A DNA stretch of 64,000 nucleotides from NCBI GenBank assembly GCA_000752215.1, contig CCFG01000011.1, forward strand, positions 1-64,000. The letters are read 5' to 3'. Positions 1-8,589 of the stretch are shown in pieces. The stretch's first letter is position 1. Each line of letters starts with the position of its first letter. This stretch comes from a bacterium MS4 (GTDB lineage: Bacteria > Bacillota > Clostridia > Oscillospirales > Acutalibacteraceae). The position numbers and the translations under genes were made by a program. The notes beneath the pieces are model-generated. The model searched no databases and had not been told where the DNA came from. It saw only the letters and a list, made by a program, of their open reading frames with translations.

Positions 1-1
1 C

Positions 2-400
2 CCGGGCGGGGATCAGCAGACCAGCGGCCCGTCACCGACGGCCCTGCCGCTAAACCAGATTCTGATTATCGGCGGTGTTGCGCTGCTCACCCTGCTGATC
101 GTCATCCTTGTTGCGGCGATGGTTGCACGCGGACGCAAGAAGAAAAAGATGCTTGAGCTGGCCCAACTGGAAGAGGGCGAAAATGAAGAGGATGCTTCTC
201 TGAAAGACCGCCTGGAAGAAAAAGAAGAGCAGTCGGCGGAAAAGGAGATTGAACTGCAGGCAATTGAAGATGCACGTGCTGAAAAAGCGTCCAAGGAACA
301 GGCTCTTACGAAAGAAATTCAGGATTTCTCCTCACAGAATCCTGAAATTGCAGCTCAACTGATTCGATCCTGGCTGAGAGGAGACGATGGCAATGGCTAA
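2..400 (+). CDS. fliF: Flagellar MS-ring protein FliF, C-terminal part
   Basis: The open frame enters from the left edge, so only the last 132 or so residues are present. FliF forms the membrane-embedded MS ring on which the basal body is built. The fragment shows the second membrane segment (about residues 20-40 of the fragment, rich in I, L, V), a lysine/arginine stop-transfer stretch and a highly charged cytoplasmic tail. The extreme C-terminus, with AAQLIRSWL, matches the conserved segment that binds FliG. The stop overlaps the start of fliG by 14 nt, which supports translational coupling. The true start lies outside the window. Confidence 0.93.
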   Translation, partial: PGGDQQTSGPSPTALPLNQILIIGGVALLTLLIVILVAAMVARGRKKKKMLELAQLEEGENEEDASLKDRLEEKEEQSAEKEIELQAIEDARAEKASKEQALTKEIQDFSSQNPEIAAQLIRSWLRGDDGNG

Positions 401-1400
401 CCAGCAAATGAGCGGTCAGCAGAAAGCCGCAGCTGTCATTATCTCGTTGGGAGCGGAAAATGCTTCCAGGGTCTATAAATATCTGAAAGAAGACGAAGTG
501 GAGCAGCTGACGTATGAAATCGCGAGAATGTCCCACATGCCCTCCGAAGAAATTGAAAATGTCCTTGGAGATTTCTATCAGGTCTGTCTGACCCAGAAGG
601 TCATTACGGAAGGCGGCATGGAATACGCAAAGAATGTTCTGGAAAAGGCGTATGGCGCCCAGACGGCGTCGTCTCTTCTGGAACGCGTCACCAAGTCGCT
701 GAGAACCAAGGCCTTTGAGTTTATCCGGAAAACCGACTACAAAAATCTGATGGCAATGATTCAGAACGAGCATCCGCAGACGATCGCCCTGATCCTTTCC
801 TATGCCAGAGCGGATCAGGCGGCCATGATTATTGCGGATCTTCCGAAAGACAAGCGGCTTGACGTCGTGGAACGGATTGCCACCATGGACCGCACTTCCC
901 CTGAAATTATCAGAATTGTGGAAAGCAACCTTGAAAACAAGGTCTCTACGCTGATGTCTATGGACTTCATGGAATTCGGCGGCGTCAATTATATTGCGGA
1001 CATTATGAACAATATGGACCGCGCCAACGAAAAGTATATCTTTGATGAACTGACGCGCAAGGACGCACAGCTCTGTGATGAAATCAAAAAGAGAATGTTC
1101 GTCTTCGAAGACATCACCGTTCTGGACGATATGTCCATTCAGCGTTTTCTGCGCGAAGTGGATTCCAAGGATCTGGTATTCGCGCTCAAGGGAGCCAATC
1201 AGGAGGTTTCCGACGTCATCTTCAAAAATATGTCGAACCGCACAACCGAAACTATCAAATCCGATCTGGAATTCACGCACAACGTCCGGCTCAGAGATGT
1301 CGAAGAAGCACAGCAGCGTATTGTCGGTGTCATCCGGCGGCTTGAAAGCGAGGGCGAGTTAGTCATCAGCAAGGGCGGAAAGGATGAGGTTATTGCCTAA
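387..1400 (+). CDS. fliG: Flagellar motor switch protein FliG
   Basis: FliG is the rotor protein that touches the stator and sets rotation direction. The 337-residue product has the usual length. It shows the N-terminal FliF-binding domain, the EHPQ motif of the middle domain (residues 128-131), and a C-terminal domain with MFVFEDI (about 237-243) followed by the charged helix that meets MotA. AGAGGAG lies just upstream; a second ATG at 393 is about as plausible a start. It overlaps fliF upstream and fliH downstream, so it sits inside the long fla operon. Confidence 0.97.
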   Translation: MAMANQQMSGQQKAAAVIISLGAENASRVYKYLKEDEVEQLTYEIARMSHMPSEEIENVLGDFYQVCLTQKVITEGGMEYAKNVLEKAYGAQTASSLLERVTKSLRTKAFEFIRKTDYKNLMAMIQNEHPQTIALILSYARADQAAMIIADLPKDKRLDVVERIATMDRTSPEIIRIVESNLENKVSTLMSMDFMEFGGVNYIADIMNNMDRANEKYIFDELTRKDAQLCDEIKKRMFVFEDITVLDDMSIQRFLREVDSKDLVFALKGANQEVSDVIFKNMSNRTTETIKSDLEFTHNVRLRDVEEAQQRIVGVIRRLESEGELVISKGGKDEVIA

Positions 1401-2178
1401 CGTTATCAAAGCTTCCCAGTATGTCACGGTTAAAAACGGGACTGCCTTTCCGGCGAACAACGGAAGCGTTCCGAAAGTGCCTGATCCGCCTCCGGAAGAG
1501 GATCAGCATAGAAAGATTGTAAACGAAGCCTTTCAGAAAGCTCAGCAGATTATAGAGGCCGCCCAGAATTACACCGTGAACAAGGTGAGGGAATCCACCC
1601 AGCAGATGAATCAGGAAGCCGCTCAGGTTCTGGTGCAAAGCAGGGAGGAAGGCTACGGCAGGGGCTTTACCGAAGGAAAAAAAGAGGGACGGGAGCTCGG
1701 GTACCGGGACGGTTATGAGGAAGGCTGCAAGGCCGGTCTGCAAAAAGCCGAAGAAGAGAATCGGGCGGCCGCCGAAGAGCTTTCCAGGATGCTAAATACC
1801 GTGGAAACCGGGAAGGCCGAAATTCTGCAGAGATATGAAGCCGATCTTAAAAAGCTGGCCGTCTCGATTGCGGAAAAAGTCATCCGGCGGGAACTGAGCA
1901 TGAATGAAAAAGCGATGCAATCCATGATTATCAACGCTGTGGATGCCTACCGTAATCAGGAATGGGTCAGAATCTTCGTCTCGAAAAACACGAAAACGCT
2001 GCTTCAGAAGGTGGATAAGTCCATTGTTGAGGCGCTCAGCGATGTCTCGGACAGCATTAAAATTGAAGTCTCTCCCGATATGGACGACGTCGACTGTATT
2101 ATAGAAATGCCCGACCGGATGGTCGATGCCGGCGTGAACACACAGATGGAAAAAATCAAACAGGCACTCCAAGTATAA
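1384..2178 (+). CDS. fliH: Flagellar assembly protein FliH
   Basis: FliH is the stator-like regulator of the export ATPase FliI. Its position between fliG and fliI, its 264-residue length and its composition support the call. A charged, glycine-spaced central helix carries GxxxG-like repeats (residues 84-120: EGYGRGFTEGKKEG and onward), typical of FliH, followed by a FliH/V-ATPase E-like C-terminal domain from about residue 150. The start overlaps the fliG stop by 17 nt. A TTG four codons later, behind GATGAGGT, is an alternative start. Confidence 0.9.
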   Translation: MRLLPNVIKASQYVTVKNGTAFPANNGSVPKVPDPPPEEDQHRKIVNEAFQKAQQIIEAAQNYTVNKVRESTQQMNQEAAQVLVQSREEGYGRGFTEGKKEGRELGYRDGYEEGCKAGLQKAEEENRAAAEELSRMLNTVETGKAEILQRYEADLKKLAVSIAEKVIRRELSMNEKAMQSMIINAVDAYRNQEWVRIFVSKNTKTLLQKVDKSIVEALSDVSDSIKIEVSPDMDDVDCIIEMPDRMVDAGVNTQMEKIKQALQV

Positions 2179-2211
2179 CACTGCAGTCAATTTTTAAAGA
2201 TGGAGCGAAAA

Positions 2212-3513
2212 ATGTTGAATTTTCAGGATTCCTACGATGTTTTGGAAAAATTGAATCCGCTCTGTTATATCGGCAAGGTGAAAAATATCGTCGGCATGAT
2301 GATTGAGACCTCCGGTCTGAAGGCCAATGTCGGCGATATCTGCACCATCCGCAATTCCAACGACGAAAAAACAGTCATGGCTGAAGTCATCGGGTTTAAA
2401 AACAGCAATATCCTGCTGATGGCTTACGGCGATATCAAGGGCATCGGCCCCGGCAGCCTGGTGCGTTCCACCGGCAGCAAGCTCCGCGTTCCGGTGGGGG
2501 ATTTCCTGGTGGGCAGGACCATCGACGCCGCGGGCAGGCCCATTGACGGACTGGGCGAATTTGATATCCGGCAGTATTACGATGTCGATTCCACTTACAC
2601 CAATCCTCTGGCAAGACCCAGAATCAGCGAGCAGCTGACTTTCGGCATCAAGGCGATAGACGGGATGCTGACCATCGGCAAGGGGCAGAGAATGGGGATT
2701 TTCGCCGGAAGCGGCGTCGGCAAAAGCACTCTTATGGGAATGATTGCGAAAAATGTCAAAGCGGATATCAACGTAATCGCTCTTGTCGGGGAAAGAGGCA
2801 GGGAAGTTACCGAGTTTATTGAAAAGGACCTGGGGAAGGAAGGGTTGGCGCGCTCCGTTCTGGTGGTTGCCACCTCCGACCAGCCGGCTATGTACCGCGT
2901 GAAATGCGCTACGGTCGCCACCGCGGTTGCCGAGTATTTCAGAGATCAGGGCAAGGATGTCCTGCTGATGATGGATTCCCTGACCAGATTTGCAATGGCA
3001 CAGAGGGAAATCGGCCTGGCGGCCGGGGAGCCTCCGGTTGCCAGAGGATATACGCCTTCCATCTATGCCGAGCTCCCCAAGCTTCTGGAGCGAAGCGGAA
3101 ACTTCAAGGAAGGCTCCATTACCGGTATTTATACGGTGCTGGTAGAGGGAGACGATACCAACGAGCCGATTTCCGACACCGTCCGGGGTATCATCGACGG
3201 TCATATCGTTCTGACCCGTTCCCTTGCCCATAAAAACCACTATCCTGCGATCGATGTGAACGCGAGCGTTTCCAGACTGATGAACGATATTGTGTCGGAG
3301 GAACATAAACAGGCCGCTGCGAAGGTCCGGAACCTTCTGTCCGTCTATTACCAGAATTACGATTTGATTTCGATCGGCGCTTATAAGCCGGGGATGAATC
3401 CAAGGCTGGACGAGGCGGTTAAGAAAATAGATGCGATCAATGCTTTTTTGTGTCAGAGAACCGATGAGAGCTTTTCGTTTGAAGAAACCCTGAACAGGAT
3501 GAAAGAGTTGTAA
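2212..3513 (+). CDS. fliI: Flagellum-specific ATPase FliI
   Basis: FliI is the F1-beta-like ATPase that helps load substrates into the flagellar type III export gate. The 433-residue product has a Walker A motif GSGVGKST at residues 166-173, a Walker B region with LLMMDSLTR, and the conserved PPVARGYTPS stretch. The ATG at 2212 was chosen because GGAG sits 6 nt before it; the in-frame ATG at 2200 contains that site downstream of itself and lacks its own. fliJ starts 3 nt after the stop. Confidence 0.97.
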   Translation: MLNFQDSYDVLEKLNPLCYIGKVKNIVGMMIETSGLKANVGDICTIRNSNDEKTVMAEVIGFKNSNILLMAYGDIKGIGPGSLVRSTGSKLRVPVGDFLVGRTIDAAGRPIDGLGEFDIRQYYDVDSTYTNPLARPRISEQLTFGIKAIDGMLTIGKGQRMGIFAGSGVGKSTLMGMIAKNVKADINVIALVGERGREVTEFIEKDLGKEGLARSVLVVATSDQPAMYRVKCATVATAVAEYFRDQGKDVLLMMDSLTRFAMAQREIGLAAGEPPVARGYTPSIYAELPKLLERSGNFKEGSITGIYTVLVEGDDTNEPISDTVRGIIDGHIVLTRSLAHKNHYPAIDVNASVSRLMNDIVSEEHKQAAAKVRNLLSVYYQNYDLISIGAYKPGMNPRLDEAVKKIDAINAFLCQRTDESFSFEETLNRMKEL

Positions 3514-3516
3514 GAT

Positions 3517-3957
3517 ATGAAAAAGTTTGCATTTTCGCTTGAAAAAGTACTCGGCTTTAAACAGCAGACGCTCGATGTCAAAAAGAACGAGCTTGCACTG
3601 CTGCAGATGAAGCTGACCGAACTGGAAAAAGAAATTTATGCGCTGAACGATCAGTTCACAGCTACCAACCGCAAAATGCTCGAGGAGCTGCAAAATGGGC
3701 TGAGTGCCGGCGATATGCTTATATATAAAACGTATTTCAATACCCTGAATCAGAAAATTTTACATTTGATCGATCAGAAAAAACAGCTTTTAGATATTAT
3801 CGCACAGAAAAAAGCCGACATTGTGGCTGTCAACAGCGAAATTTCGGGACTGGAAAAGCTTCGCGACAAACAGCTGACGGAGTATCTCAAGCAGATTCAG
3901 AAAAGCGAGGAGCTCGCAATGGATGAATATGTCGGTCAGGCGCGCGGCGCCGTTTAA
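3517..3957 (+). CDS. fliJ: Flagellar export protein FliJ
   Basis: FliJ is the small coiled-coil protein that sits in the FliI hexamer like the gamma stalk of F1. The 146-residue product begins MKKFAFSLEKVLGFK, a common FliJ opening, and is almost entirely helical, with heptad patterns of leucine and charged residues across its length. It immediately follows fliI, as in most Firmicutes fla operons. Confidence 0.93.
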   Translation: MKKFAFSLEKVLGFKQQTLDVKKNELALLQMKLTELEKEIYALNDQFTATNRKMLEELQNGLSAGDMLIYKTYFNTLNQKILHLIDQKKQLLDIIAQKKADIVAVNSEISGLEKLRDKQLTEYLKQIQKSEELAMDEYVGQARGAV

Positions 3958-3966
3958 ACGCTTATA

Positions 3967-3988
3967 AATATTTTATTTATAAAATATT
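3967..3988 (+). repeat. AT-only hairpin between fliJ and fliK
   Basis: AATATTTTAT and ATAAAATATT form a 10-bp inverted repeat with a 2-nt centre just ahead of the fliK ribosome site. It is too weak for an intrinsic terminator. It could modulate access to the fliK start or protect the mRNA; that role is speculative. Confidence 0.4.
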
Positions 3989-3999
3989 CTGATAAGGAG

Positions 4000-5367
4000 G
4001 TGATAAAAACGATACAGCAAGTCACACGTTCCACCGTACCGCAAAATTCCAAAGCATCCCAGACAAAGAACCCCACGAACGCCTTTGATACTTTCATGCA
4101 GCTGGCGACCCTTGGCAGGGAGCTGAAAAGTACGGCCCAGACAGACACTGAACCCGGAGAAGAGGAAGCGAAAGGCGGCAAAGCTGTTTCCGAGGGAAAT
4201 TTACCGGTTTTCAATCCGGCGGATGTTTCTCTTTTAAGCCAGCTGCTGCCATCCGGACAGTTCCCGTCCGTTGTACCGGAGCCGTTACAGGTTTTGCCGC
4301 AGGCAATGACCGCGGACCCGATTCTGAGTGCGGATACCGTTCAGCAGCTGCCGGCCGGTTCCGGCCTCCTTCAGCAAGTCCAGCCACAGGCAGAAACCGC
4401 TACCCCGCTTTTGACGGCGGATACTCTCCCGCAGACGGCAGCGAATATCCCGGTGCCCGGCAATGCGTCTCAGCAGATGACGGCAGATGCGGCCTCGTCC
4501 GTAAGCGCAGCCGACGCACAGGCGACTTCCTACCAAAACGTGCAAACACAATCCGTTCCGGTTCCCACTATCGCCGGTACCGATGCTCCCGCACAGACGG
4601 CACCGCTGATGAATCGTCAGCCGGATGTCAATTCTTCTCAGCAGGTTCCGGACGCGGCAACCGCCATTTCTGCCCAGTCTTCAGCACAGCCGCAGGAAAA
4701 GAGTTTATCGGCGCAGCAGACTCTTTCAGAGGTGCAGGCAAAACCCGGTGCGGAGAAAACGCTCTCTGCTTCTGATCCAACGCTTGAAATTCAGCCGAAG
4801 AATGTTTCTCCTGCTGATGACAGGAATGCTGCTCCGTCAGACGGTCAAAACCAGAACACGGCGCAGTTTACGGACCTTTACCGGACGGGCAATGTGGTGA
4901 TCAAAATTTCCGACACTCCGTCGGATACCGCCAGGACAACCAGTAAGCAGGTTGCCGACCAGATCCTTGTCAACTATAAAGCAGGCAAACCGGAGTTTCA
5001 GATGGACCTCTATCCCCGGGATCTGGGAAAAGTGTCGGTGAAGCTGGCAATGCAAAGCGGTGTGCTGACTGTTTCCATTCAGGCGTCGAATCCCAAGACC
5101 CAGAGCATGCTGATGGAGAACAGCTCCGACATCCGTACTCTTCTGCAGACAACCGTCACCCAGCCGGTACAGATTTCAGAACCCGCCCAGGAAAAGGCGT
5201 GGTACCAGCAGGATCAGCAGAGCCGGCAGGATCAGGCGCAGCAGCAACAGGAAGAACAGCAGCACAATCAGCAGCTCCACCGGGTCGGTTTACGGGACGA
5301 CGATACCAGCACCGGCGATTTTCTTTCCGTTATGCAGCTGCTGAAGCAGCAGGCCTATTCGCTGTAA
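4000..5367 (+). CDS. fliK: Flagellar hook-length control protein FliK
   Basis: FliK measures hook length and switches export specificity. The 455-residue product has a long low-complexity Q/A/P/S/T-rich ruler region (about 50-300). A C-terminal Flg_hook domain follows (about 310-390), with MDLYPRDLGKVSVKL, the conserved PxxLGxVxV signature. A glutamine-rich tail contains several Q runs. The start is uncertain. The GTG at 4000 lies inside the near-perfect AAGGAGGTGAT ribosome site (3994-4004), and only non-standard codons (ACG 4009, ATA 4012) lie at normal spacing. The conserved frame begins by about codon 20. Confidence 0.92.
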   Translation: MIKTIQQVTRSTVPQNSKASQTKNPTNAFDTFMQLATLGRELKSTAQTDTEPGEEEAKGGKAVSEGNLPVFNPADVSLLSQLLPSGQFPSVVPEPLQVLPQAMTADPILSADTVQQLPAGSGLLQQVQPQAETATPLLTADTLPQTAANIPVPGNASQQMTADAASSVSAADAQATSYQNVQTQSVPVPTIAGTDAPAQTAPLMNRQPDVNSSQQVPDAATAISAQSSAQPQEKSLSAQQTLSEVQAKPGAEKTLSASDPTLEIQPKNVSPADDRNAAPSDGQNQNTAQFTDLYRTGNVVIKISDTPSDTARTTSKQVADQILVNYKAGKPEFQMDLYPRDLGKVSVKLAMQSGVLTVSIQASNPKTQSMLMENSSDIRTLLQTTVTQPVQISEPAQEKAWYQQDQQSRQDQAQQQQEEQQHNQQLHRVGLRDDDTSTGDFLSVMQLLKQQAYSL

Positions 5368-5391
5368 AATTTAAGGAAAGGAGGACTTCGT

Positions 5392-5916
5392 TTGGCAATC
5401 AATCAGATCAATGCCTATTCCTACGGCACGAATTCCACTTCCGGTACCAGTTCCGCTTCCGGCGCTTCGCAAACCTCTGCTTCTAAAAACTCATCTGTGC
5501 TGGGTCTGAATGATTTTCTGCAGCTTCTGGCCGCCCAGTTTGCCAATCAGGATGTGATGAACCCGACGGACAATACGGAGTATATTTCCCAGATGGCTCA
5601 GTTTTCCGCTTTGCAGGCAATGCAGGAGCTTTCGCAAATTTCCTATACACAATACGGGGCGTCCCTTGTCGGCAAAAAGGTTGTGGTCGCAAGTTATGAT
5701 ACGAACGGAAAGTATCAGGAAGATACCGGCATTGTAGACAGTGTCAACTTTGCGAGCGGTTCCAACGTCCTTGTGGTCAACGGCAAGGCGTATGATATTT
5801 CCTCCGTTATGGAGGTCGTTAATCCGGATGCCGCAACACCACCCGACGAAACGCCGGACGATCCGGATGATCCGGATACTCCCGATGTACCGGATACGGG
5901 CGGAGAATCGCTTTGA
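5392..5916 (+). CDS. flgD: Flagellar hook-capping protein FlgD (short form)
   Basis: FlgD caps the growing hook and promotes FlgE assembly. The 174-residue product carries the FlgD N-terminal signature: LGLNDFLQLLAAQFANQDVM (about 36-55), then TEYISQMAQFSALQAMQEL. It lacks the usual Ig-like C-terminal domain and ends instead in a short beta segment plus a Pro/Asp repeat tail (PDDPDDPDTPD). The TTG start is preceded by AAGGAGGA with good spacing. It lies between fliK and the TIGR02530-type gene, as in other Clostridia. Confidence 0.92.
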   Translation: MAINQINAYSYGTNSTSGTSSASGASQTSASKNSSVLGLNDFLQLLAAQFANQDVMNPTDNTEYISQMAQFSALQAMQELSQISYTQYGASLVGKKVVVASYDTNGKYQEDTGIVDSVNFASGSNVLVVNGKAYDISSVMEVVNPDAATPPDETPDDPDDPDTPDVPDTGGESL

Positions 5917-5955
5917 ACCCGCTTTTTACAGGGTGAAACAGTTAGGAGCACAGTC

Positions 5956-6360
5956 ATGGATGACATTCAGTTTAAAAAGAATTACTCCTCGTTTATCAAT
6001 CCGAATTACACGGTGCCTCCCGTCAGCACAAATACGCAGAAGACCAGCGCGGCTGATCCGGGCAACAGCGAATTCGGGCAGCTTTTCCGCAAGACTGTGG
6101 AACAGCAGCAGCTTACCTTTTCCAAACACGCACTGCAGCGCATGGATTCCAGAAATATTCCGGTTTCCCCGCAGCTCGTTTCCCAGATCAACGGCGCGGT
6201 AGAAAAAGCAAGATCCAAAGGCATTAAAGACGCTTTGATTTTAAACGGGCAGACTGCATTTATCGTGAATGTTCCCAGCAGTACGGTGGTAACCACCATG
6301 AGCGGCCGGGAAATGACCGAAAACGTATTTACAAATATTGACGGAGCCGTAATTTTATAA
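5956..6360 (+). CDS. Flagellar operon protein (TIGR02530-like)
   Basis: This 134-residue protein fits the family called simply 'flagellar operon protein' (TIGR02530), found between flgD and flgE in Firmicutes. The recognisable core is FSKHALQRMDSRNIPVS (about residues 55-71), with GxxDALILNGxxAFIVxV and VTTMSGREM afterwards. No signal peptide or membrane segment is visible. The exact function of the family is unknown. Its location suggests a hook-assembly factor, which is inference. The family assignment comes from pattern memory. Confidence 0.82.
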   Translation: MDDIQFKKNYSSFINPNYTVPPVSTNTQKTSAADPGNSEFGQLFRKTVEQQQLTFSKHALQRMDSRNIPVSPQLVSQINGAVEKARSKGIKDALILNGQTAFIVNVPSSTVVTTMSGREMTENVFTNIDGAVIL

Positions 6361-6442
6361 CCGGACCTCTTGAGGAAGTTATTGAGCTTTGACTGACAGA
6401 GAAGCTCATGCGGTTTCAAAAAGAAAGAGAGAGATCAAACTT

Positions 6443-7330
6443 ATGATGAGATCATTGTTTTCCGGAGTAGCCGGATTAAAAGCATACCAGACCGGTATGG
6501 ACGTCATCGGCAACAATATCGCCAACGTCAATACCTACGGATTTAAGTCTTCCAGAACGACCTACCGCGACGTTTATTACCAGACAGTTGCCGGGTCTTC
6601 CGCCTCAAATGCGACCAGTGGCATTGGAGGCAGCAACCCAACACAGCTTGGTTACGGCGCTACCGCCGCAACGGTGGATGTACTCAATACTCGTTCCGGT
6701 ATGGCTACAACGGGTAACCCCATGGACTGCTATATCAATGGCGAAGGGTATTTTGCTGTCGCGGATGGGACAGTTGATGCTACCTCCGGTAAACCGGGCG
6801 GTTATCTTTATACCCGGGTCGGTTCCCTGGGATTCGACGGGGAAGGATATCTGGTGGACGGCAATAAAAAAATTGTCTGTGGAAGCAATGTTGATGCAAC
6901 GTCTGGCGAATTAGTTCCTAAACCAGACACAAACGGTGAAATTACTGATCCTGTGGCAATTAAGGTTGCAGATTACAATAAGTATACAAATGTAACCATC
7001 GGCGGCGACGGAAAAATAACCGGGGAACTGAATGGAGTAGTGAAAACACTGGGTACCATTGCGATGGCCAATGTTCCGAACCCTAATGGTCTTACCCAGC
7101 AGGGCGGCTCCTATTACAAAGCGGTCAGCAATACGGGAACCACGACATATTACACCCCTGGCAGCGGCGCAACCGGAAGCCTGGTCACCAGCGCGCTGGA
7201 ATCGTCCAATGTAGACTTGGCGAATGAATTTTCACAGATGATCATCACCGAGCGCGGATTTCAGGCGAACTCAAAAATCATCACGGTCAGCGATGAAATG
7301 CTTGAGGATCTCGTCAATTTAAAGAGATAA
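6443..7330 (+). CDS. flgE: Flagellar hook protein FlgE
   Basis: FlgE polymerises into the hook. The product begins MMRSLFSGVAGLKAYQTGMDVIGNNIANVNTYGFKSS, the universal rod/hook N-terminal motif, and ends with the matching coiled-coil (SNVDLANEFSQMIITERGFQANSKIITVSDEMLEDL). At 295 residues it is short for a hook protein, with a reduced middle domain. The ATG at 6443 follows a GA-rich site; the longer ORF from 6389 would add 18 non-conserved residues. A strong hairpin follows the gene. Confidence 0.94.
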   Translation: MMRSLFSGVAGLKAYQTGMDVIGNNIANVNTYGFKSSRTTYRDVYYQTVAGSSASNATSGIGGSNPTQLGYGATAATVDVLNTRSGMATTGNPMDCYINGEGYFAVADGTVDATSGKPGGYLYTRVGSLGFDGEGYLVDGNKKIVCGSNVDATSGELVPKPDTNGEITDPVAIKVADYNKYTNVTIGGDGKITGELNGVVKTLGTIAMANVPNPNGLTQQGGSYYKAVSNTGTTTYYTPGSGATGSLVTSALESSNVDLANEFSQMIITERGFQANSKIITVSDEMLEDLVNLKR

Positions 7331-7341
7331 TTTAATGACTG

Positions 7342-7375
7342 CCGTTTCTGAGGTCAACTGCGGCCTCAGAAACGG
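7342..7375 (+). repeat. Intercistronic hairpin between flgE and flbD
   Basis: CCGTTTCTGAGG (7342-7353) pairs perfectly with CCTCAGAAACGG (7364-7375) around a 10-nt loop, and ACTG/CAGT extends the stem past a one-base bulge. No U tract follows, so a standard terminator is unlikely. A 3' mRNA-stabilising or partial-termination role after the highly expressed hook gene is inferred. Confidence 0.7.
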
Positions 7376-7402
7376 TCAGTTAGTTAAAAAAGGGGAATTG
7401 AG

Positions 7403-7606
7403 ATGATAAATCTAACCGGCCTAAATGGTGTTTCGTTTGCCTTGAACCCAAATCTGATTGAAACAATAGAAAATATACCGGAGACAAAAATTACCCTGAC
7501 CACAGGAAAATATTTCCTTGTCGCGGAGGAAAGACAGAATGTCATTGATGCAATCATTCATTATAATCGGCAAATATTTCAAAACACAGTTAAACTAATG
7601 GATTAA
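7403..7606 (+). CDS. flbD: Flagellar FlbD family protein
   Basis: A 67-residue protein of the short FlbD family that lies between flgE and motA/fliL in spirochaetes and Firmicutes. The hallmark features are an N-terminal INLTGLNG-x-FALNP motif, then IExIPETKITLTTGKYFLVAEE. It is preceded by AAAAGGGGAATTGAG at normal spacing. Its function is not firmly known; a link to swarming motility (SwrD-like, supporting stator torque in Bacillus) is established for the related family, and direct motA adjacency fits that. Confidence 0.88.
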   Translation: MINLTGLNGVSFALNPNLIETIENIPETKITLTTGKYFLVAEERQNVIDAIIHYNRQIFQNTVKLMD

Positions 7607-7655
7607 CCTCAACGGGATATTCCCGTATAGGCATCTTATTCAAGGGAGTGTTTAT

Positions 7656-8528
7656 GTGGATTTTACCAGTATCATAGGGTTGATCGCCGGTCTTGGATTG
7701 GTTATTTTCGGAATCGTTTTCGATCCTTCCGCCGGAGTCATCTGGTCTACCATCATGAATTTCGTCGACGTACCAAGCATGGCAATTACTTTTGGCGGTG
7801 CGATTGCCGCCACTGTTATTGCATTCCCGATTAGTTATTTCAAAGATATCCCGAAACATATGAAAATTGTTGTTTCACGGAACAGGTACGATCCGCAGCA
7901 GTACATCGATACGATTGTGGACTACGCGCAGGAGGCCAGAAGAAAGGGCCTGCTTTCTCTGGAAGATAAGGCGAATCAGGAGCAGGACCCGTTCCTCAAA
8001 AATAGCATGATGCTGATCGTCGACGCCATTGACCCGGCAAAAGTAAAGGAAATCCTGGACGACGAATTGGACGGGCTGGAGGACCGCCATTCCCATGCAT
8101 GGCAGTTCTACGAAAAGTTTTCAACCTTCGGTCCGGCTTTCGGTATGATCGGTACCTTGATCGGATTGATCAATATGCTTGCTAATCTGGACATGAATGC
8201 GGACGGCGGCGCGACAAAAATGGCGCAGGGAATGTCTACGGCACTGGTAACCACTTTCTACGGGTCCATGCTGTCCAACCTGTTATTGACGCCGCTTGCT
8301 CATAAGCTGCATATGCGTCATGATGAAGAAATGGTGTGTAAGGAAATTGTTGTGGAAGGCGTTATGGCGATTCAGGCGGGGGATAATCCGAAACATATTG
8401 AGGAAAGACTAAACGCTTACATATGCGAAAAGAAGAGAATCGAAGCCGGCGGCAGAGGACAGAGTCCTTCCCAAAGCACGCCCGGCGTACCTGAAGGGAA
8501 AAAGCTAAAACGCAATAAGAAGAAGTAA
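7656..8528 (+). CDS. motA: Flagellar stator protein MotA
   Basis: MotA is the five-fold outer subunit of the proton-driven stator. The 290-residue product has two N-terminal membrane segments (about 4-24 and 30-52), a charged cytoplasmic loop with the rotor-contact region, and two more segments containing the conserved PAFGMIGTLIGLINML and TTFYGSMLSNLLLTPLA. The GTG start lies behind AAGGGAG. Ending in a lysine-rich tail, it is followed closely by motB. Confidence 0.95.
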   Translation: MDFTSIIGLIAGLGLVIFGIVFDPSAGVIWSTIMNFVDVPSMAITFGGAIAATVIAFPISYFKDIPKHMKIVVSRNRYDPQQYIDTIVDYAQEARRKGLLSLEDKANQEQDPFLKNSMMLIVDAIDPAKVKEILDDELDGLEDRHSHAWQFYEKFSTFGPAFGMIGTLIGLINMLANLDMNADGGATKMAQGMSTALVTTFYGSMLSNLLLTPLAHKLHMRHDEEMVCKEIVVEGVMAIQAGDNPKHIEERLNAYICEKKRIEAGGRGQSPSQSTPGVPEGKKLKRNKKK

Positions 8529-8589
8529 TTTTGTTCAAAAAACAGAAGCTGAGTTTCAGCGTATTATATAAATGCAGGAGTGTGAAAAA

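Noticed and set aside
2194-3693. A 499-codon open frame on the minus strand opposite fliI
   Set aside because: It is antisense to a clearly conserved gene, has no ribosome site, and its composition (H, R, Q, D, I rich) is typical of a shadow frame.
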